This document shows positions 55,505 through 64,000 of a stretch of DNA of 64,000 nt, piece by piece. Source of the DNA: Kiloniella laminariae DSM 19542 (GTDB taxonomy: Bacteria; Pseudomonadota; Alphaproteobacteria; Kiloniellales; Kiloniellaceae). The position numbers and the translations under genes were made by a program. Each line of letters opens with the position of its first letter. Within the stretch, counting starts at the first letter, position 1. The stretch spans positions 115,730 to 179,729 of the forward strand of contig NZ_KB893134.1 of assembly GCF_000374005.1 (NCBI RefSeq), in the 5' to 3' direction. The notes under the pieces were generated by a model that made no database searches, was not told where the DNA came from, and saw only the letters and a program-made list of their open reading frames with translations.

Positions 55505-57970
55505 ATGCAACAAAGTCTCTCCCTGTCTGACTATATGCCCGAAGCAGCCAACTGTGGTGACTGTCGGGAAAAAATAAGCGAGGGAATGTCCGCGATTCCC
55601 GGTGTTACGCAAATCGAGGTGACGCGTAACAGTGTCAGCTGGCTAGGCACGGATGGCTTAAAGACTGCCGTAGAGAAGTTGCTAGGGGAGCTGAAAGACC
55701 GTCATCATCACCGGACCTGGTCAGTGCAGGGAATGGATTGCCCCAGCTGTGCCAAGAGTATTGAAAAGGCGATAGAACGCCAGCCGGGGGTCCACTTCGG
55801 GCGGATTACCTTTGCCCGGGAGAGACTCTCAGTTGATTTTGACCCGGCTGAGATTTCCCAGGAACAGATAAAAGGCGTTGTCACCGGGCTTGGTTACAGC
55901 CTTGCCGAGATAACGGCCAAGGGGAAGTTGCAGCCTGAAGCCGCTGTTTCGAGCAGCTGCTGTGCTTCTTCTCAAGTGGCGACAGGATGTGCCGGGGCAA
56001 AGCACAGTGCAGTCCATGGAGACAGCCATGATCATGCAGACCAGAAGGCAGGAAAGATCCCGTCAACAGCATCGGGATTTTTCCGCGATCCGGCCTGGCG
56101 CAAAGTTGTCCTGACCGGGCTGGTTCTGCTGGCTGCGGTCGCTCTGTCTGAACTGTTGCCAACATTTTTTGAGGGACAGGCGCGGGTTTTCTATAGTGTG
56201 GCCGCGCTGATCGGTCTGCTGCCGATCCTGAAAAATACTTTTCGCTCGCTGCGTTTTGGCCAGTACTTCGGGATTCAGACTCTGATGTCTGTGGCCGCAA
56301 TCGGGGCGCTGGTTATTGGTGAAGCACTGGAAGCCTCCATGGTGCTGTTTCTGTTTCTGATCGGTGAGGCGCTGGAGAAGCAGGCTGCGAGCAAAGCCCG
56401 GGAGGGTATCTCTCTGTTGCTCAACCTGCAGCCGCGAACGGCTCATCTGGTGCATCTGGGGGGAACAGACGATGCTCATGAGGCGGGTGATCACAGTCAT
56501 GAAGTACCTGCCGAGAGTCTGTCGGTTGGTAATGTGATCGAGGTTCGGCCGGGGGAAAGGTTGCCTGCGGATGGCGAGATCCTGGGCGAGCTGGCAATTC
56601 TTGATGAATCAGCCCTGACCGGAGAGTCGATGCCGCGCAACCGGGAAAGGGGCGAGACGGCTTTTGCCGGGGCGCTGGTGCTCGAACGGTTGGCCCGTTT
56701 CAGGGTTACGTCAGAAGCCGGGGATAACACGCTTGACCGTATTGTGCGGATGATCGAGGAATCCGAGGCACACAAAGCCCCGGTGGCCCGCTTTATTGAT
56801 CGTTTTTCCAGTATCTATACCCCCCTGATGATGCTGGTTTCGCTGCTGGTTGCGGTTGTACCGCCCCTGTTGTTTGGCGGCGACTGGAGCAGCTGGATCT
56901 ACAAGTCACTGACATTGCTGATTATCTCCTGCCCTTGTGCGCTGGTGATCTCGGTCCCTGCTGCGGTGACTTCTTCGCTGGCTGCTGCGGCGCGAAGTGG
57001 CCTTCTGATCAAGGGCGGGGCGGCGCTGGAAGCTCTTTCCCGGGCAAAAACCATTGCCTTTGACAAAACCGGGACTCTGACCGAAGGACGTCCCCAGATT
57101 ACCGACGTTGTGGTCACACAGGGCGAGGAAACAGAACTGCTGGCGCTGGTTGCTGCAGTTGAGCGTGGATCAGGCCATCCCCTGGCCAGAGCGTTGGTCA
57201 GTTATGTGGAAGGCCGGAAGATTGCCATTCCAGCGGTAGAAGATGCCCAGACAATTGCCGGAAAAGCAGCCAGGGGGCGGGTCGGGCAAAGGGAGGTGAT
57301 GGTGGGATCACCGAAACATTCTGCCGCGCTTCTGGTTGCTGCGCCGGAGCTGGGGCACCAACTGGCTGAGCTGGAAGAGGCTGGCAAGACGGTGGTGGTG
57401 GTCACGGTTGATGATCAGCTTTGTGGTTTGATTGCCCTGCGGGATGAACCGCGGGCCACGGCGATATCCGTGATCGGGGAGCTGGCAGGGCTTGGTCTGA
57501 AAACGGTGATGTTGACCGGAGATAACGCGCGGACGGCGAAGGCGCTTGGCCAGGAACTGGGTTTAAACGTTCGGGCAGAGCTGTTGCCGCAGGATAAACT
57601 GACCGAGATTAACCAGCTTTCGCTGGAAGGTTCTGTGGTGATGGTTGGCGACGGCATTAACGACGCCCCGGCACTCAAGATTGCCGAGGTGGGGATTGCC
57701 ATGGGCGGGGGGACGGATGTGGCCCTGGAGGCCGCGGATATTGCCCTGATGGAAAACCGTCTTGAATCTCTTCCTGCCCTGTTGCGCCGGGCGCGGGCGA
57801 CCATGGCGAATATACATCAAAATGTTGCCCTAGCGCTGGGGCTCAAGGGCCTGTTTCTGGTGACAACCCTGCTGGGTATGACAGGCTTGTGGATGGCCGT
57901 GGTGGCCGATACTGGGGCAACTGTGCTGGTCACCCTCAATGCCCTGCGGCTGCTGAACCGCAGGGCATAG
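55505..57970 (+). CDS. zntA: Zn/Cd/Pb-transporting P1B-type ATPase
   Basis: The 821-residue pump exports soft divalent metals through the inner membrane. The N-terminus has a degenerate HMA-like region with CGDC (about residues 17-20), a second HMA domain with GMDCPSCAKS, and a Cys/His-rich linker (SSCCASS, HGDSHDHAD). The core shows the CPC transport site (ISCPCALVI), DKTGTL with the phosphorylated Asp, SGHPLA, and GDGINDAPAL. The CPC plus metal-rich N-terminus and SmtB-type control indicate Zn(II)/Cd(II)/Pb(II). It is separated by lemA and DUF2207 genes from its probable repressor. Confidence 0.94.
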   Translation: MQQSLSLSDYMPEAANCGDCREKISEGMSAIPGVTQIEVTRNSVSWLGTDGLKTAVEKLLGELKDRHHHRTWSVQGMDCPSCAKSIEKAIERQPGVHFGRITFARERLSVDFDPAEISQEQIKGVVTGLGYSLAEITAKGKLQPEAAVSSSCCASSQVATGCAGAKHSAVHGDSHDHADQKAGKIPSTASGFFRDPAWRKVVLTGLVLLAAVALSELLPTFFEGQARVFYSVAALIGLLPILKNTFRSLRFGQYFGIQTLMSVAAIGALVIGEALEASMVLFLFLIGEALEKQAASKAREGISLLLNLQPRTAHLVHLGGTDDAHEAGDHSHEVPAESLSVGNVIEVRPGERLPADGEILGELAILDESALTGESMPRNRERGETAFAGALVLERLARFRVTSEAGDNTLDRIVRMIEESEAHKAPVARFIDRFSSIYTPLMMLVSLLVAVVPPLLFGGDWSSWIYKSLTLLIISCPCALVISVPAAVTSSLAAAARSGLLIKGGAALEALSRAKTIAFDKTGTLTEGRPQITDVVVTQGEETELLALVAAVERGSGHPLARALVSYVEGRKIAIPAVEDAQTIAGKAARGRVGQREVMVGSPKHSAALLVAAPELGHQLAELEEAGKTVVVVTVDDQLCGLIALRDEPRATAISVIGELAGLGLKTVMLTGDNARTAKALGQELGLNVRAELLPQDKLTEINQLSLEGSVVMVGDGINDAPALKIAEVGIAMGGGTDVALEAADIALMENRLESLPALLRRARATMANIHQNVALALGLKGLFLVTTLLGMTGLWMAVVADTGATVLVTLNALRLLNRRA

Positions 57971-57976
57971 CAGAGG

Positions 57977-58915
57977 TCAGGCCCAGTTTTTGATCGAGAG
58001 AATTTTCTGGACGGCCTGGTAGTGATCGGTATTGAGCAGGGGAAAACCCTGCTGTACCGCCGTTTTATAGAGCCTCGGGTCAAGCTGGTCCGGGGCAAGA
58101 CGGCGGTCTCCGCGCCCGAGATCGAGCAGGGCCGGGATGTTGTGTTCAGCCAGAGAAAGCGAGGCCCGGATATCGGGCAGATAGAGCCCGGCAAAGCCGA
58201 TCAGCTGGTCCGGCTTTGCGCCGCTGTCGAGCACAGATTCCAGATCGGGCAGATCAAGTTCGGGAACAAAGGGCACAAAATAGACCAGATCGGGGGCAAA
58301 CTTCAGGAATTTCAGCAGGTTTTTGCGGCCATAGGCGCTGACAATTACCCGGGCTTCGGCCTTGTGTTCCCTGATTTTGGCGATGACCTTTTTCGGGGAG
58401 GCTTCTTTGATATCGAGCCAGAGGACTGCGCCGCAAGATGACCAGACGAGAAAGTCGTCAAGCGAAGGAATCCGGTAGCTGGTCTGAGCCCCTTTGGCAT
58501 CAAGAAGATGCAGGTTGTAGATGGTTTCAGCCGAGGTTTCCCGAACCGGGCCTTGTCCACTGGTGCCATTGTCGAGGGTTTTATCATGGATACAGAAGAG
58601 TTCCCCGTCTGCAGAGGTTCTGACATCAATCTCGATAATCGCCGGACCATTTCTCAGGACTTGATCAGCGCTTTCCAGGGCGCATTCCGGCCAGAGTCCA
58701 GTCGGGGAGTAGCCCGCGCGATGGGCAATGATCAGAGGCTGCTTCAGGGCAGAAAGCCGGGTGTAGCGGGAGAGCTCCTTGGGGGAGGAAAAGCGGCGGG
58801 CAAAGGTCGGGGACAACACAGAGGCCTCAACCAGATTGAGGCTTTGGGTTTTGTTGTCAGCGGTTGCAGAAAAAAAGGTCGGAAGAGAGGTCTTTAAAGA
58901 GGAATTGCGGGACAT
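57977..58915 (-). CDS. Glycerophosphodiester phosphodiesterase family protein
   Basis: A 312-residue GDPD-fold enzyme, likely cytosolic. Catalytic residues can be placed in LIIAHRAGYSP (His-Arg), IIEIDVRTSADGELFCIHDKTLD (Glu, Asp, His) and VLWLDIKEAS. It hydrolyses glycerophosphodiesters or related lipids; the true substrate is unknown. It is convergent with the P-type ATPase with only 6 bp between stop codons. Confidence 0.9.
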   Translation of the reverse strand: MSRNSSLKTSLPTFFSATADNKTQSLNLVEASVLSPTFARRFSSPKELSRYTRLSALKQPLIIAHRAGYSPTGLWPECALESADQVLRNGPAIIEIDVRTSADGELFCIHDKTLDNGTSGQGPVRETSAETIYNLHLLDAKGAQTSYRIPSLDDFLVWSSCGAVLWLDIKEASPKKVIAKIREHKAEARVIVSAYGRKNLLKFLKFAPDLVYFVPFVPELDLPDLESVLDSGAKPDQLIGFAGLYLPDIRASLSLAEHNIPALLDLGRGDRRLAPDQLDPRLYKTAVQQGFPLLNTDHYQAVQKILSIKNWA

Positions 58916-59011
58916 GATGCTGATCTCTCGTGTGATCGGTCTTTGGTGCCCGCGCTGATAAAGGATCTTTATGACAGTTCTGTCTTTATCAACATGACGA
59001 AACGATGAAAC

Positions 59012-59842
59012 TCAGCTTTTTTCCATATGAAGGTATTTTTCCAACTGCTTGAGGACCAGTTCCAGTCTGGCTTCGGGAGGCGGCGGGGTTTGCGGGTCGA
59101 TCAGTGGTTCGCAGAGAGGATCGAGAGCTGCATTCTGGAATTCTAGTGAAAGGCTTAGGCGCGGGCCCTGGGCTGTACGATGGCTCCTTCCGCCCCAATG
59201 GTAGAGGTCCTGGCGCCAGCCGAGCAGGGAGCCTGCTTTGGCCGGTAGGGCGAGGGCATCCTGAAGCCGGATCTGGCCCTGATCGGTCAGGAGTGGCTCA
59301 TAAGTGTTTTCACAGCTTTTGGGCAAAATCGACATACAGCCATTTTGCAGGGTTGCGTCGGTCAGGGGCAGCCAGAGGCTGAGGGAGACCAGCATTTCCT
59401 GCCCATAGAGGTTGATGACGGACTGATCGGCAGAGTCGCGGTGCGGGGGCCAACCCGTTCCTTTTCCGGCTTCGATATACCAGGCCCAGAAGTGGGGCAG
59501 TATCCGGTACTGGTCCCCGAGATAGTGGGAAAGAAGAGGCCTGGCGCGGAGAAACAGCTGCCAGACTTCGTCGTAGAGATAGATAAAAGCCTGGGGCAGG
59601 TTGTGCTGCTGAAGGCGGGTCATCGCCTGGCGCAGCGGGGCCAGCTCTGATTCCGGATAGAGCTCAGGACAAGAGAGATAACCGTCCTGCCAGAGAGTAT
59701 CAGAGACCTGTTCCAGACAAGGCTCGTCAATTCCGGGCAGGGCGGGACTTTCCTTTGGGGTGTTGGTGATTGAAAGTTCCGGGTTGAGCTTGCGCCAGAA
59801 ACCGAGATCCCTGCATTCGGGAGGGAGGGAGCAGGAAGGCAT
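59012..59842 (-). CDS. Phytanoyl-CoA dioxygenase-like Fe(II)/2-oxoglutarate oxygenase
   Basis: The 276-residue protein has the HxD motif in GWPPHRDSADQS, a distal His in WGGRSHRTAQGPRLSLS and the matching Arg that would bind 2-oxoglutarate. The middle (EMLVSLSLWLPLTDATLQNG) matches PhyH-family strands. The hydroxylated substrate is unknown. It lies 12 bp downstream of the 59855-60211 gene, so both may be in one operon. Confidence 0.78.
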   Translation of the reverse strand: MPSCSLPPECRDLGFWRKLNPELSITNTPKESPALPGIDEPCLEQVSDTLWQDGYLSCPELYPESELAPLRQAMTRLQQHNLPQAFIYLYDEVWQLFLRARPLLSHYLGDQYRILPHFWAWYIEAGKGTGWPPHRDSADQSVINLYGQEMLVSLSLWLPLTDATLQNGCMSILPKSCENTYEPLLTDQGQIRLQDALALPAKAGSLLGWRQDLYHWGGRSHRTAQGPRLSLSLEFQNAALDPLCEPLIDPQTPPPPEARLELVLKQLEKYLHMEKS

Positions 59843-59854
59843 GGGAAGACAAGC

Positions 59855-60211
59855 TCAGCTGGAAGAAGATGCAGTGAGGGCCCGGGCCAGGCTTGCGTCG
59901 AGAATCGCGCCGGCCATGGCTCTGGCGGTATCGGTCAGCAGCTTTCCGTCATCAGTCTTGGGACCCTTGAGCTTTTCAAGAACATAGTCCTCTGGCAGAT
60001 CAGGAATTTTCGCGGCGATAACATCAGGGTGAGCTTTGAGTTCCGCGATCAGGGCGATACAGCCAAGCCACTTGCGTACGAGAGTCTCAATCACCCGGTT
60101 TCTGTCTTCGGCGATGAAGGCGAGCTTCTGTTGATCCGAAAGTTCGGCAAAACCTGCTTTTCTGGCGGCTTGTGACAGGATGATTTCGGCGGCTTTTTCC
60201 AGATTGATCAT
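59855..60211 (-). CDS. Hypothetical protein
   Basis: An alpha-helical, 118-residue protein with no signal peptide or membrane segment and no recognised family. Notable parts are SQAARKAGFAELSDQQKLAFIAEDRN and PDLPEDYVLEKLKGPKTDDGK. It is probably translated, because it fits its neighbours in strand and spacing (12 bp before the dioxygenase gene) and codon use looks normal. Function not inferred. Confidence 0.65.
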   Translation of the reverse strand: MINLEKAAEIILSQAARKAGFAELSDQQKLAFIAEDRNRVIETLVRKWLGCIALIAELKAHPDVIAAKIPDLPEDYVLEKLKGPKTDDGKLLTDTARAMAGAILDASLARALTASSSS

Positions 60212-60316
60212 GATTCCTCTCTCTTTATGGTCTTGTCCCAGAAACTCTGTGCCAAGGCAATCTCAATAAGACGGGGTCGCAAAAGTTAATATCAGATACA
60301 AAGCCCCTGAAGCTGA

Positions 60317-60841
60317 TTAGCAGTGTGAAGAGAGGTGCCGAAAGGTGGGAAAAGAACCATCGCTGGAGCTGAGGGAATAGCAGTAGGTCATGAAAAAATC
60401 CGGTACGGCAGCCGCAGTTTCATCGTCACGGGTAAAGGGCAGCATAAGGCGCAGGTATTCAAAGCTTTGCGGGTCCAGAGTATAGCTGACATGCCAGAGC
60501 CGGGGCTCTGCAGCCTCAAGAGTGATTTTGAATTCCTGGAAATGGTTCTGGTAAACTTCTGAGGGTGTGCCGTCGAGGATGCTCAGGCCGTGCAGATCTT
60601 CGTTGGAAGTCGCAGAAATTTCTGTGCCATCAAGACGGTAGATAAAATCCAGTGGCTGCTGGAGGACCTCTATGATGCAAATCCGCCCCAGATGTGTTTT
60701 AAAATCTGCGGGGTTCATTATTCTTTTTAACGGCAGTTTGTTCTCGGCCCGGTACAGATCCCATAGATCAAGCAAGGTCTGGATCTCCTGGGGAGCGCTA
60801 TCCAGATCTACCAGTGCAGCATGATATTTATAATCGGCCAT
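60317..60841 (-). CDS. PAS-domain (PAS_5-like) protein
   Basis: A 174-residue soluble protein of a type widespread in Rhodospirillales, with no output domain: DLWDLYRAENKLPLKRIMNP, GRICIIEVLQQPLDFIYRLDGTEI and EYLRLMLPFTRDDE are typical. It probably senses a small ligand or protein partner; no role is established. The ATG at 60841 is chosen over a TTG at 60853. Confidence 0.8.
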   Translation of the reverse strand: MADYKYHAALVDLDSAPQEIQTLLDLWDLYRAENKLPLKRIMNPADFKTHLGRICIIEVLQQPLDFIYRLDGTEISATSNEDLHGLSILDGTPSEVYQNHFQEFKITLEAAEPRLWHVSYTLDPQSFEYLRLMLPFTRDDETAAAVPDFFMTYCYSLSSSDGSFPTFRHLSSHC

Positions 60842-61023
60842 TATATGTTTCAAACCTGCTGATCGTCAGAGCAGAACAGTTCGTGGTTGATTTCCCAGAT
60901 TATCCACAAGGGCTGCTATCAATCATCACCTGCAACTATAGAGAAAAGCCCTTACTGATTCCTGAACAGTTCCAGGGGCTACTGTCAAAAAGATCAGCTT
61001 GCCTGCTGGCCTGTATTGCGGAA

Positions 61024-62259
61024 TCAGCCCAGCAGATAAGACAGCAGGGTATCCAGCCTTATTCTTCCTGCGGCTGTTGCGCTGATGACATCGTCATTTT
61101 TGACGAGTAAATCCTCGTCGCAGAGGGCGGTTAAACGAGAGGCAGGGATCAGCTGTTCCAAATCTTGTCCCGTTTCCAGCCGGATTTCCGCAAGAGAAAT
61201 CCCTTCTTTCAGGCGCAGACCCATCATAATCATTTCCTCAAATCGTTCCCGATCCGAAACAATATCAAAATTTCGGGTGGCATGGGCAGCCTGTTCCACG
61301 GTTTCGAGCCAGATTTCCGGCGCACGGTGCTGGCGGGTGGCCAGTTTTTCTGTGCGGCTGCCAGATCCGGAGGAAGAGTCATTTGGGTTCAGGGTCAGGC
61401 GGCCATGCGCGCCGGGGCCGATCCCGATGTAGTCGCCATAGCGCCAATAGGTCAGGTTATGGCGGCTTTCTTCTCCGGGGCGGGCATAGTTTGATACTTC
61501 GTAACCGGGCAGCCCCTTTTCGGCCATGATCTCGTTGGTCAGTTCATAAAGTTCTGCAGCCTTGTCCTGATCGAGCTCTTTCAGTTCACCCCGACGCCGC
61601 GCAGCATGAAAGACGGTGTTTTCCTCGATTGTCAGCTGGTAGAGCGACAGATGACCAGTGCCTTCGCCAAGGGCACGTTCTAGTTCGCGCTTCCAGGCCT
61701 TGCGGTCCTGTTCAGGCCGGGCATAGATCAGGTCAAAAGAGAAACGTTCAAAATTTTTGCGGGCGATATCAATCGCGGCCAGAGCTTCGCTGGCAGAGTG
61801 TTCCCGACCAAGAAACTTCAGGTCGTCGTCATTCAGGGACTGGATGCCCAGAGAAACACGATTGATCCCGGCCTGACTGAAAGCGGCAAACTTTCCGGCC
61901 TCAACCGAGGTTGGATTAGCTTCAAGGGTGATTTCGAGATCATTGCGCGTGGGCCAGAGCTGGCGGATACGATCAATCAGTGCTGCTACTGTTTCTGGTG
62001 CCATGAGCGAAGGGGTACCGCCGCCAAAGAAAACCGAACTGACAATCCGGCCTTCGCCACCACGCTGTTTCAGCAGCTCGGCATAGTGGTCGAGTTCCTG
62101 CAACAGTGCTGCCCGCCAGCGACTTTGTGAGACATCTTCCCGGACATGGCTGTTAAAGTCGCAATAGGGGCATTTTTTCAGACAGAAGGGCCAGTGGATA
62201 TAAATCCCGAAACCTCGTCTTGCCGCTGCAGGGACTGTGCCTGGGCTTGTTTGTTGCAT
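61024..62259 (-). CDS. hemW: Radical SAM heme chaperone HemW
   Basis: HemW transfers heme to membrane proteins and was formerly called coproporphyrinogen dehydrogenase-like. The cluster motif CPYCDF is part of WPFCLKKCPYCDFNSH at the N-terminus, where three Cys ligate [4Fe-4S]. The HNxxYW heme-binding motif appears as HNLTYWRYGDYIGIGPGAHG, and the HemN C-terminal domain follows. 411 residues. Confidence 0.95.
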   Translation of the reverse strand: MQQTSPGTVPAAARRGFGIYIHWPFCLKKCPYCDFNSHVREDVSQSRWRAALLQELDHYAELLKQRGGEGRIVSSVFFGGGTPSLMAPETVAALIDRIRQLWPTRNDLEITLEANPTSVEAGKFAAFSQAGINRVSLGIQSLNDDDLKFLGREHSASEALAAIDIARKNFERFSFDLIYARPEQDRKAWKRELERALGEGTGHLSLYQLTIEENTVFHAARRRGELKELDQDKAAELYELTNEIMAEKGLPGYEVSNYARPGEESRHNLTYWRYGDYIGIGPGAHGRLTLNPNDSSSGSGSRTEKLATRQHRAPEIWLETVEQAAHATRNFDIVSDRERFEEMIMMGLRLKEGISLAEIRLETGQDLEQLIPASRLTALCDEDLLVKNDDVISATAAGRIRLDTLLSYLLG

Positions 62260-62372
62260 CTATTAGTTCATCCCGTGAAGTCACCGGGGTCTAATGGTGG
62301 ACACCCTCTTGGGTGACTTCAGTTTAGCACAGACTTGTATAACAGTTTTATCCAGCAGGATTCTTCTGCTTG

Positions 62373-63020
62373 TCAGGCTGTGAATTTATGCTTGACCAAC
62401 AGGGTAAAGGCGCGGGCCCGATGGCTCATGGAATGTTTGCGAACCGGGTCCATTTCGCCAAATGTAATGCTTTCCCCTTCGGCCTGAAAGACCGGATCAT
62501 AACCAAATCCCTGATCCCCGCGAGGGGGATGAACGATGGTGCCATCCACCCGGCCTTCAAAAACCTCGGTTGTACCATCGGGCCAGGCGAGGCAGAGCGC
62601 GCAGATAAAGTAGGCTGCGCGATTGTTGTCGCCCTGTGCCGCCGCCGCAGCGAGGGCCTGTTCTACTGAGGTCATGGCCAGGGAAAAATCTTTGGTCGGT
62701 CCTGCCCAGCGGGCAGAGTAAATTCCGGGATCACCGTTCAGGGCAACAACGGCGAGACCACTGTCATCCGAAAGGGCTGGAAAACCAGATTCCTTTGCTG
62801 CAGCCAGGGCCTTAATCCGGGCGTTGGCGGCAAAGCTGTCGCCATCCTCGATCGGTTCCGGCAGGCCGAGATCACCAGCCGAGACAACATCCATGCCATA
62901 GGGGGCGAGCAGTTCTGCTATTTCCCTGAGCTTCCCGGCATTGTGAGTGGCAAGAACCAGTTTCCCGCTGTCCAGGGGACGATTCAGGTTTGATCCTTGC
63001 TGGGACTGTTGTTCGGACAT
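62373..63020 (-). CDS. rdgB: XTP/dITP diphosphatase RdgB
   Basis: The 215-residue HAM1-type enzyme removes deaminated purine nucleotides. [18 protein letters not shown] at the N-terminus binds the substrate, SDDSGLAV and GFGYDPVF are conserved, and SHRARAF ends the domain. It sits between rph and hemW, a common alphaproteobacterial order. Confidence 0.96.
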   Translation of the reverse strand: MSEQQSQQGSNLNRPLDSGKLVLATHNAGKLREIAELLAPYGMDVVSAGDLGLPEPIEDGDSFAANARIKALAAAKESGFPALSDDSGLAVVALNGDPGIYSARWAGPTKDFSLAMTSVEQALAAAAAQGDNNRAAYFICALCLAWPDGTTEVFEGRVDGTIVHPPRGDQGFGYDPVFQAEGESITFGEMDPVRKHSMSHRARAFTLLVKHKFTA

Positions 63021-63096
63021 TGTGTTTCCCTGTGTAGTCTAGAGGCAAGGAACTCTGCGCTGCCCAAAAGAACAGCAGCAGAGTTATCCTATCAAC

Positions 63097-63816
63097 TTAG
63101 GCCTGGCCGATGGCCTGTTTTTGCAGAATCACCAGTTCGGCGATACCTTTTTCGGCCAGATCCAGCAGGCTGTTGAATTCGTTCCTGGAGAAGGGTTTTT
63201 CTTCGGCAGTTCCCTGGATTTCAACAACACCGAGATCTCCGGTCAGGACAAAGTTTGCATCGGCCTGGGCGTTGGAATCTTCGGGATAATCAAGATCCAG
63301 CACAGGTGTGCCTTCGAAAATGCCACAGGAAATGGCCGCAACATGGTCGGTCAGGGGAATTGAGTCGATCATGCCGATTTTCTGCATGTGCTGGAAGGCC
63401 AGATGCAGGGCGATAAATCCACCGGTGATAGAGGCGGTTCGGGTGCCACCGTCAGCTTGCAATACGTCGCAATCAACCTTGATCTGGCGTTCGCCAAAAC
63501 CGCCCATATCGGCCACTGCCCGGAGAGAACGGCCGATCAGCCGCTGGATCTCTTGGGTTCTGCCGGACTGTTTGCCCTTGGCAGCTTCACGGGGTGAGCG
63601 GCTGTGGGTCGCACGGGGGAGCATGCCGTATTCGGCTGTGATCCAACCTTTACCCGTGTTGCGCAGCCAAGGGGGTGTGCCGTCTTCGACAGAGGCTGTA
63701 CAGAGAACATGTGTGTCCCCGAATTTGATCAGACAGGAGCCTTCAGCATGTTTGCTGAAGTTGGTTTCGATGGAGACCTGACGCATCTGGTCTGGGTTCC
63801 GGCCTGATGGACGCAT
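63097..63816 (-). CDS. rph: Ribonuclease PH
   Basis: The 239-residue phosphorolytic exonuclease trims tRNA 3' ends. N-terminal [48 protein letters not shown] (positions about 73-100), [19 protein letters not shown] and [17 protein letters not shown] are diagnostic. The ATG at 63816 gives the canonical N-terminus, with GAGGG seven bases upstream; the frame above it is not used. Confidence 0.97.
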   Translation of the reverse strand: MRPSGRNPDQMRQVSIETNFSKHAEGSCLIKFGDTHVLCTASVEDGTPPWLRNTGKGWITAEYGMLPRATHSRSPREAAKGKQSGRTQEIQRLIGRSLRAVADMGGFGERQIKVDCDVLQADGGTRTASITGGFIALHLAFQHMQKIGMIDSIPLTDHVAAISCGIFEGTPVLDLDYPEDSNAQADANFVLTGDLGVVEIQGTAEEKPFSRNEFNSLLDLAEKGIAELVILQKQAIGQA

Positions 63817-63966
63817 GGCGATGCCCTCAATTGATGATTGGTAAGATTGAGCGGAAGCTACCCCATGCAATGCCCTGCGTCCAGTCCCGGCACGTCTTCT
63901 CAGTGCGTCTTCCCGGATTATCTGCACAAGTAGGATCAGCTGTCGGGTGGTGTCGGTAGTACGGGT

Positions 63967-64000
63967 TTGGCGGCGACAAATGAATCGGTTCCTCTGAGAC
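63967..64000 (+). CDS. hrcA: Possible start of hrcA (partial)
   Basis: A frame running off the right edge reads [11 protein letters not shown]. HrcA repressors often begin like this ahead of DLNERSREIF, and hrcA is divergent from rph in alphaproteobacteria. The only in-frame start visible is the TTG at 63967. With eleven codons, the call rests mostly on context. Confidence 0.45.
   Translation, partial: MAATNESVPLR

Noticed and set aside
63817-63966. CIRCE element upstream of the presumed hrcA
   Set aside because: No TTAGCACTC-N9-GAGTGCTAA inverted repeat is present in the spacer.

Overview
The window is a piece of an alphaproteobacterial chromosome that spans the replication origin. This rests on gene order: lptE-holA, then parB-parA-rsmG-mnmG-mnmE, rho-hemJ-hemE, an AT-rich DnaA-box region, and then ppsR-maf-aroE-coaE-dnaQ...secB. 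The hemE / origin / ppsR arrangement is the one known from Caulobacter and Rickettsia. The moderate GC content, the hslVU and his clusters and the fxsA-timA-mltA-smr block are compatible with a marine Rhodospirillales-like lineage, but the genus cannot be fixed from the sequence alone. No rRNA, tRNA, CRISPR array, insertion sequence or prophage was seen.

Layout. 1-1173: end of lptE and holA. 1230-7206: chromosome partitioning and tRNA/rRNA modification genes on the minus strand, carrying three exact parS sites and one near-exact site. 7342-10390: small conserved and housekeeping genes (DUF6489, PAP2 phosphatase, ogt, quinone oxidoreductase). 10486-13625: rho, hemJ, hemE. About 13640-14160: oriC, with six DnaA boxes and six GANTC sites. 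Genes on its left mostly read leftward and genes on its right rightward, so transcription runs with replication. 14259-18009: ppsR, maf, aroE, coaE, dnaQ. 18051-19646: a WYL regulator and a divergent DUF1579-like gene. 19706: secB. 20392-25396: an accessory block (histidine phosphatase, thioredoxin-like protein, endonuclease/exonuclease/phosphatase, orphan Tat-dependent substrate-binding protein, unusual three-part winged-helix regulator). 25610-30591: fxsA, timA, mltA, a methyltransferase, smr and an XRE regulator.

30703-37535: hslV-hslU with a very small DUF1737 gene, then the histidine operon hisB-hisH-(GNAT)-hisA-hisF-hisE and a HINT hydrolase. 37626-46842: sensor kinase, comM, DUF523, GNAT, GFA protein, SulP transporter, nitrilase-family hydrolase and a GT9 glycosyltransferase. 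46911-52327: gshB, a SirB1-like protein, a DolP-like BON lipoprotein, yraN, rsmI and lpoA; this is an envelope-linked block that parallels E. coli yraL-yraM-yraN-yraP. 52337-57970: a metal-sensing ArsR regulator, LemA, a DUF2207 membrane protein and a Zn/Cd/Pb P-type ATPase whose promoter is overlapped by two tandem ArsR-type palindromes. 57977-63816: GDPD, a PhyH-like dioxygenase, an unknown protein, a PAS protein, hemW, rdgB and rph, with the first codons of a probable hrcA at the right edge.

Most of the window is core genome. The most informative non-coding signals are the origin, the parS cluster, the metal operator pair, and the heptad repeats upstream of the orphan substrate-binding protein. 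The most unusual protein is the integrase-arm/winged-helix/Rossmann-like regulator at 24554-25396. I did not find a clearly new multi-gene system.
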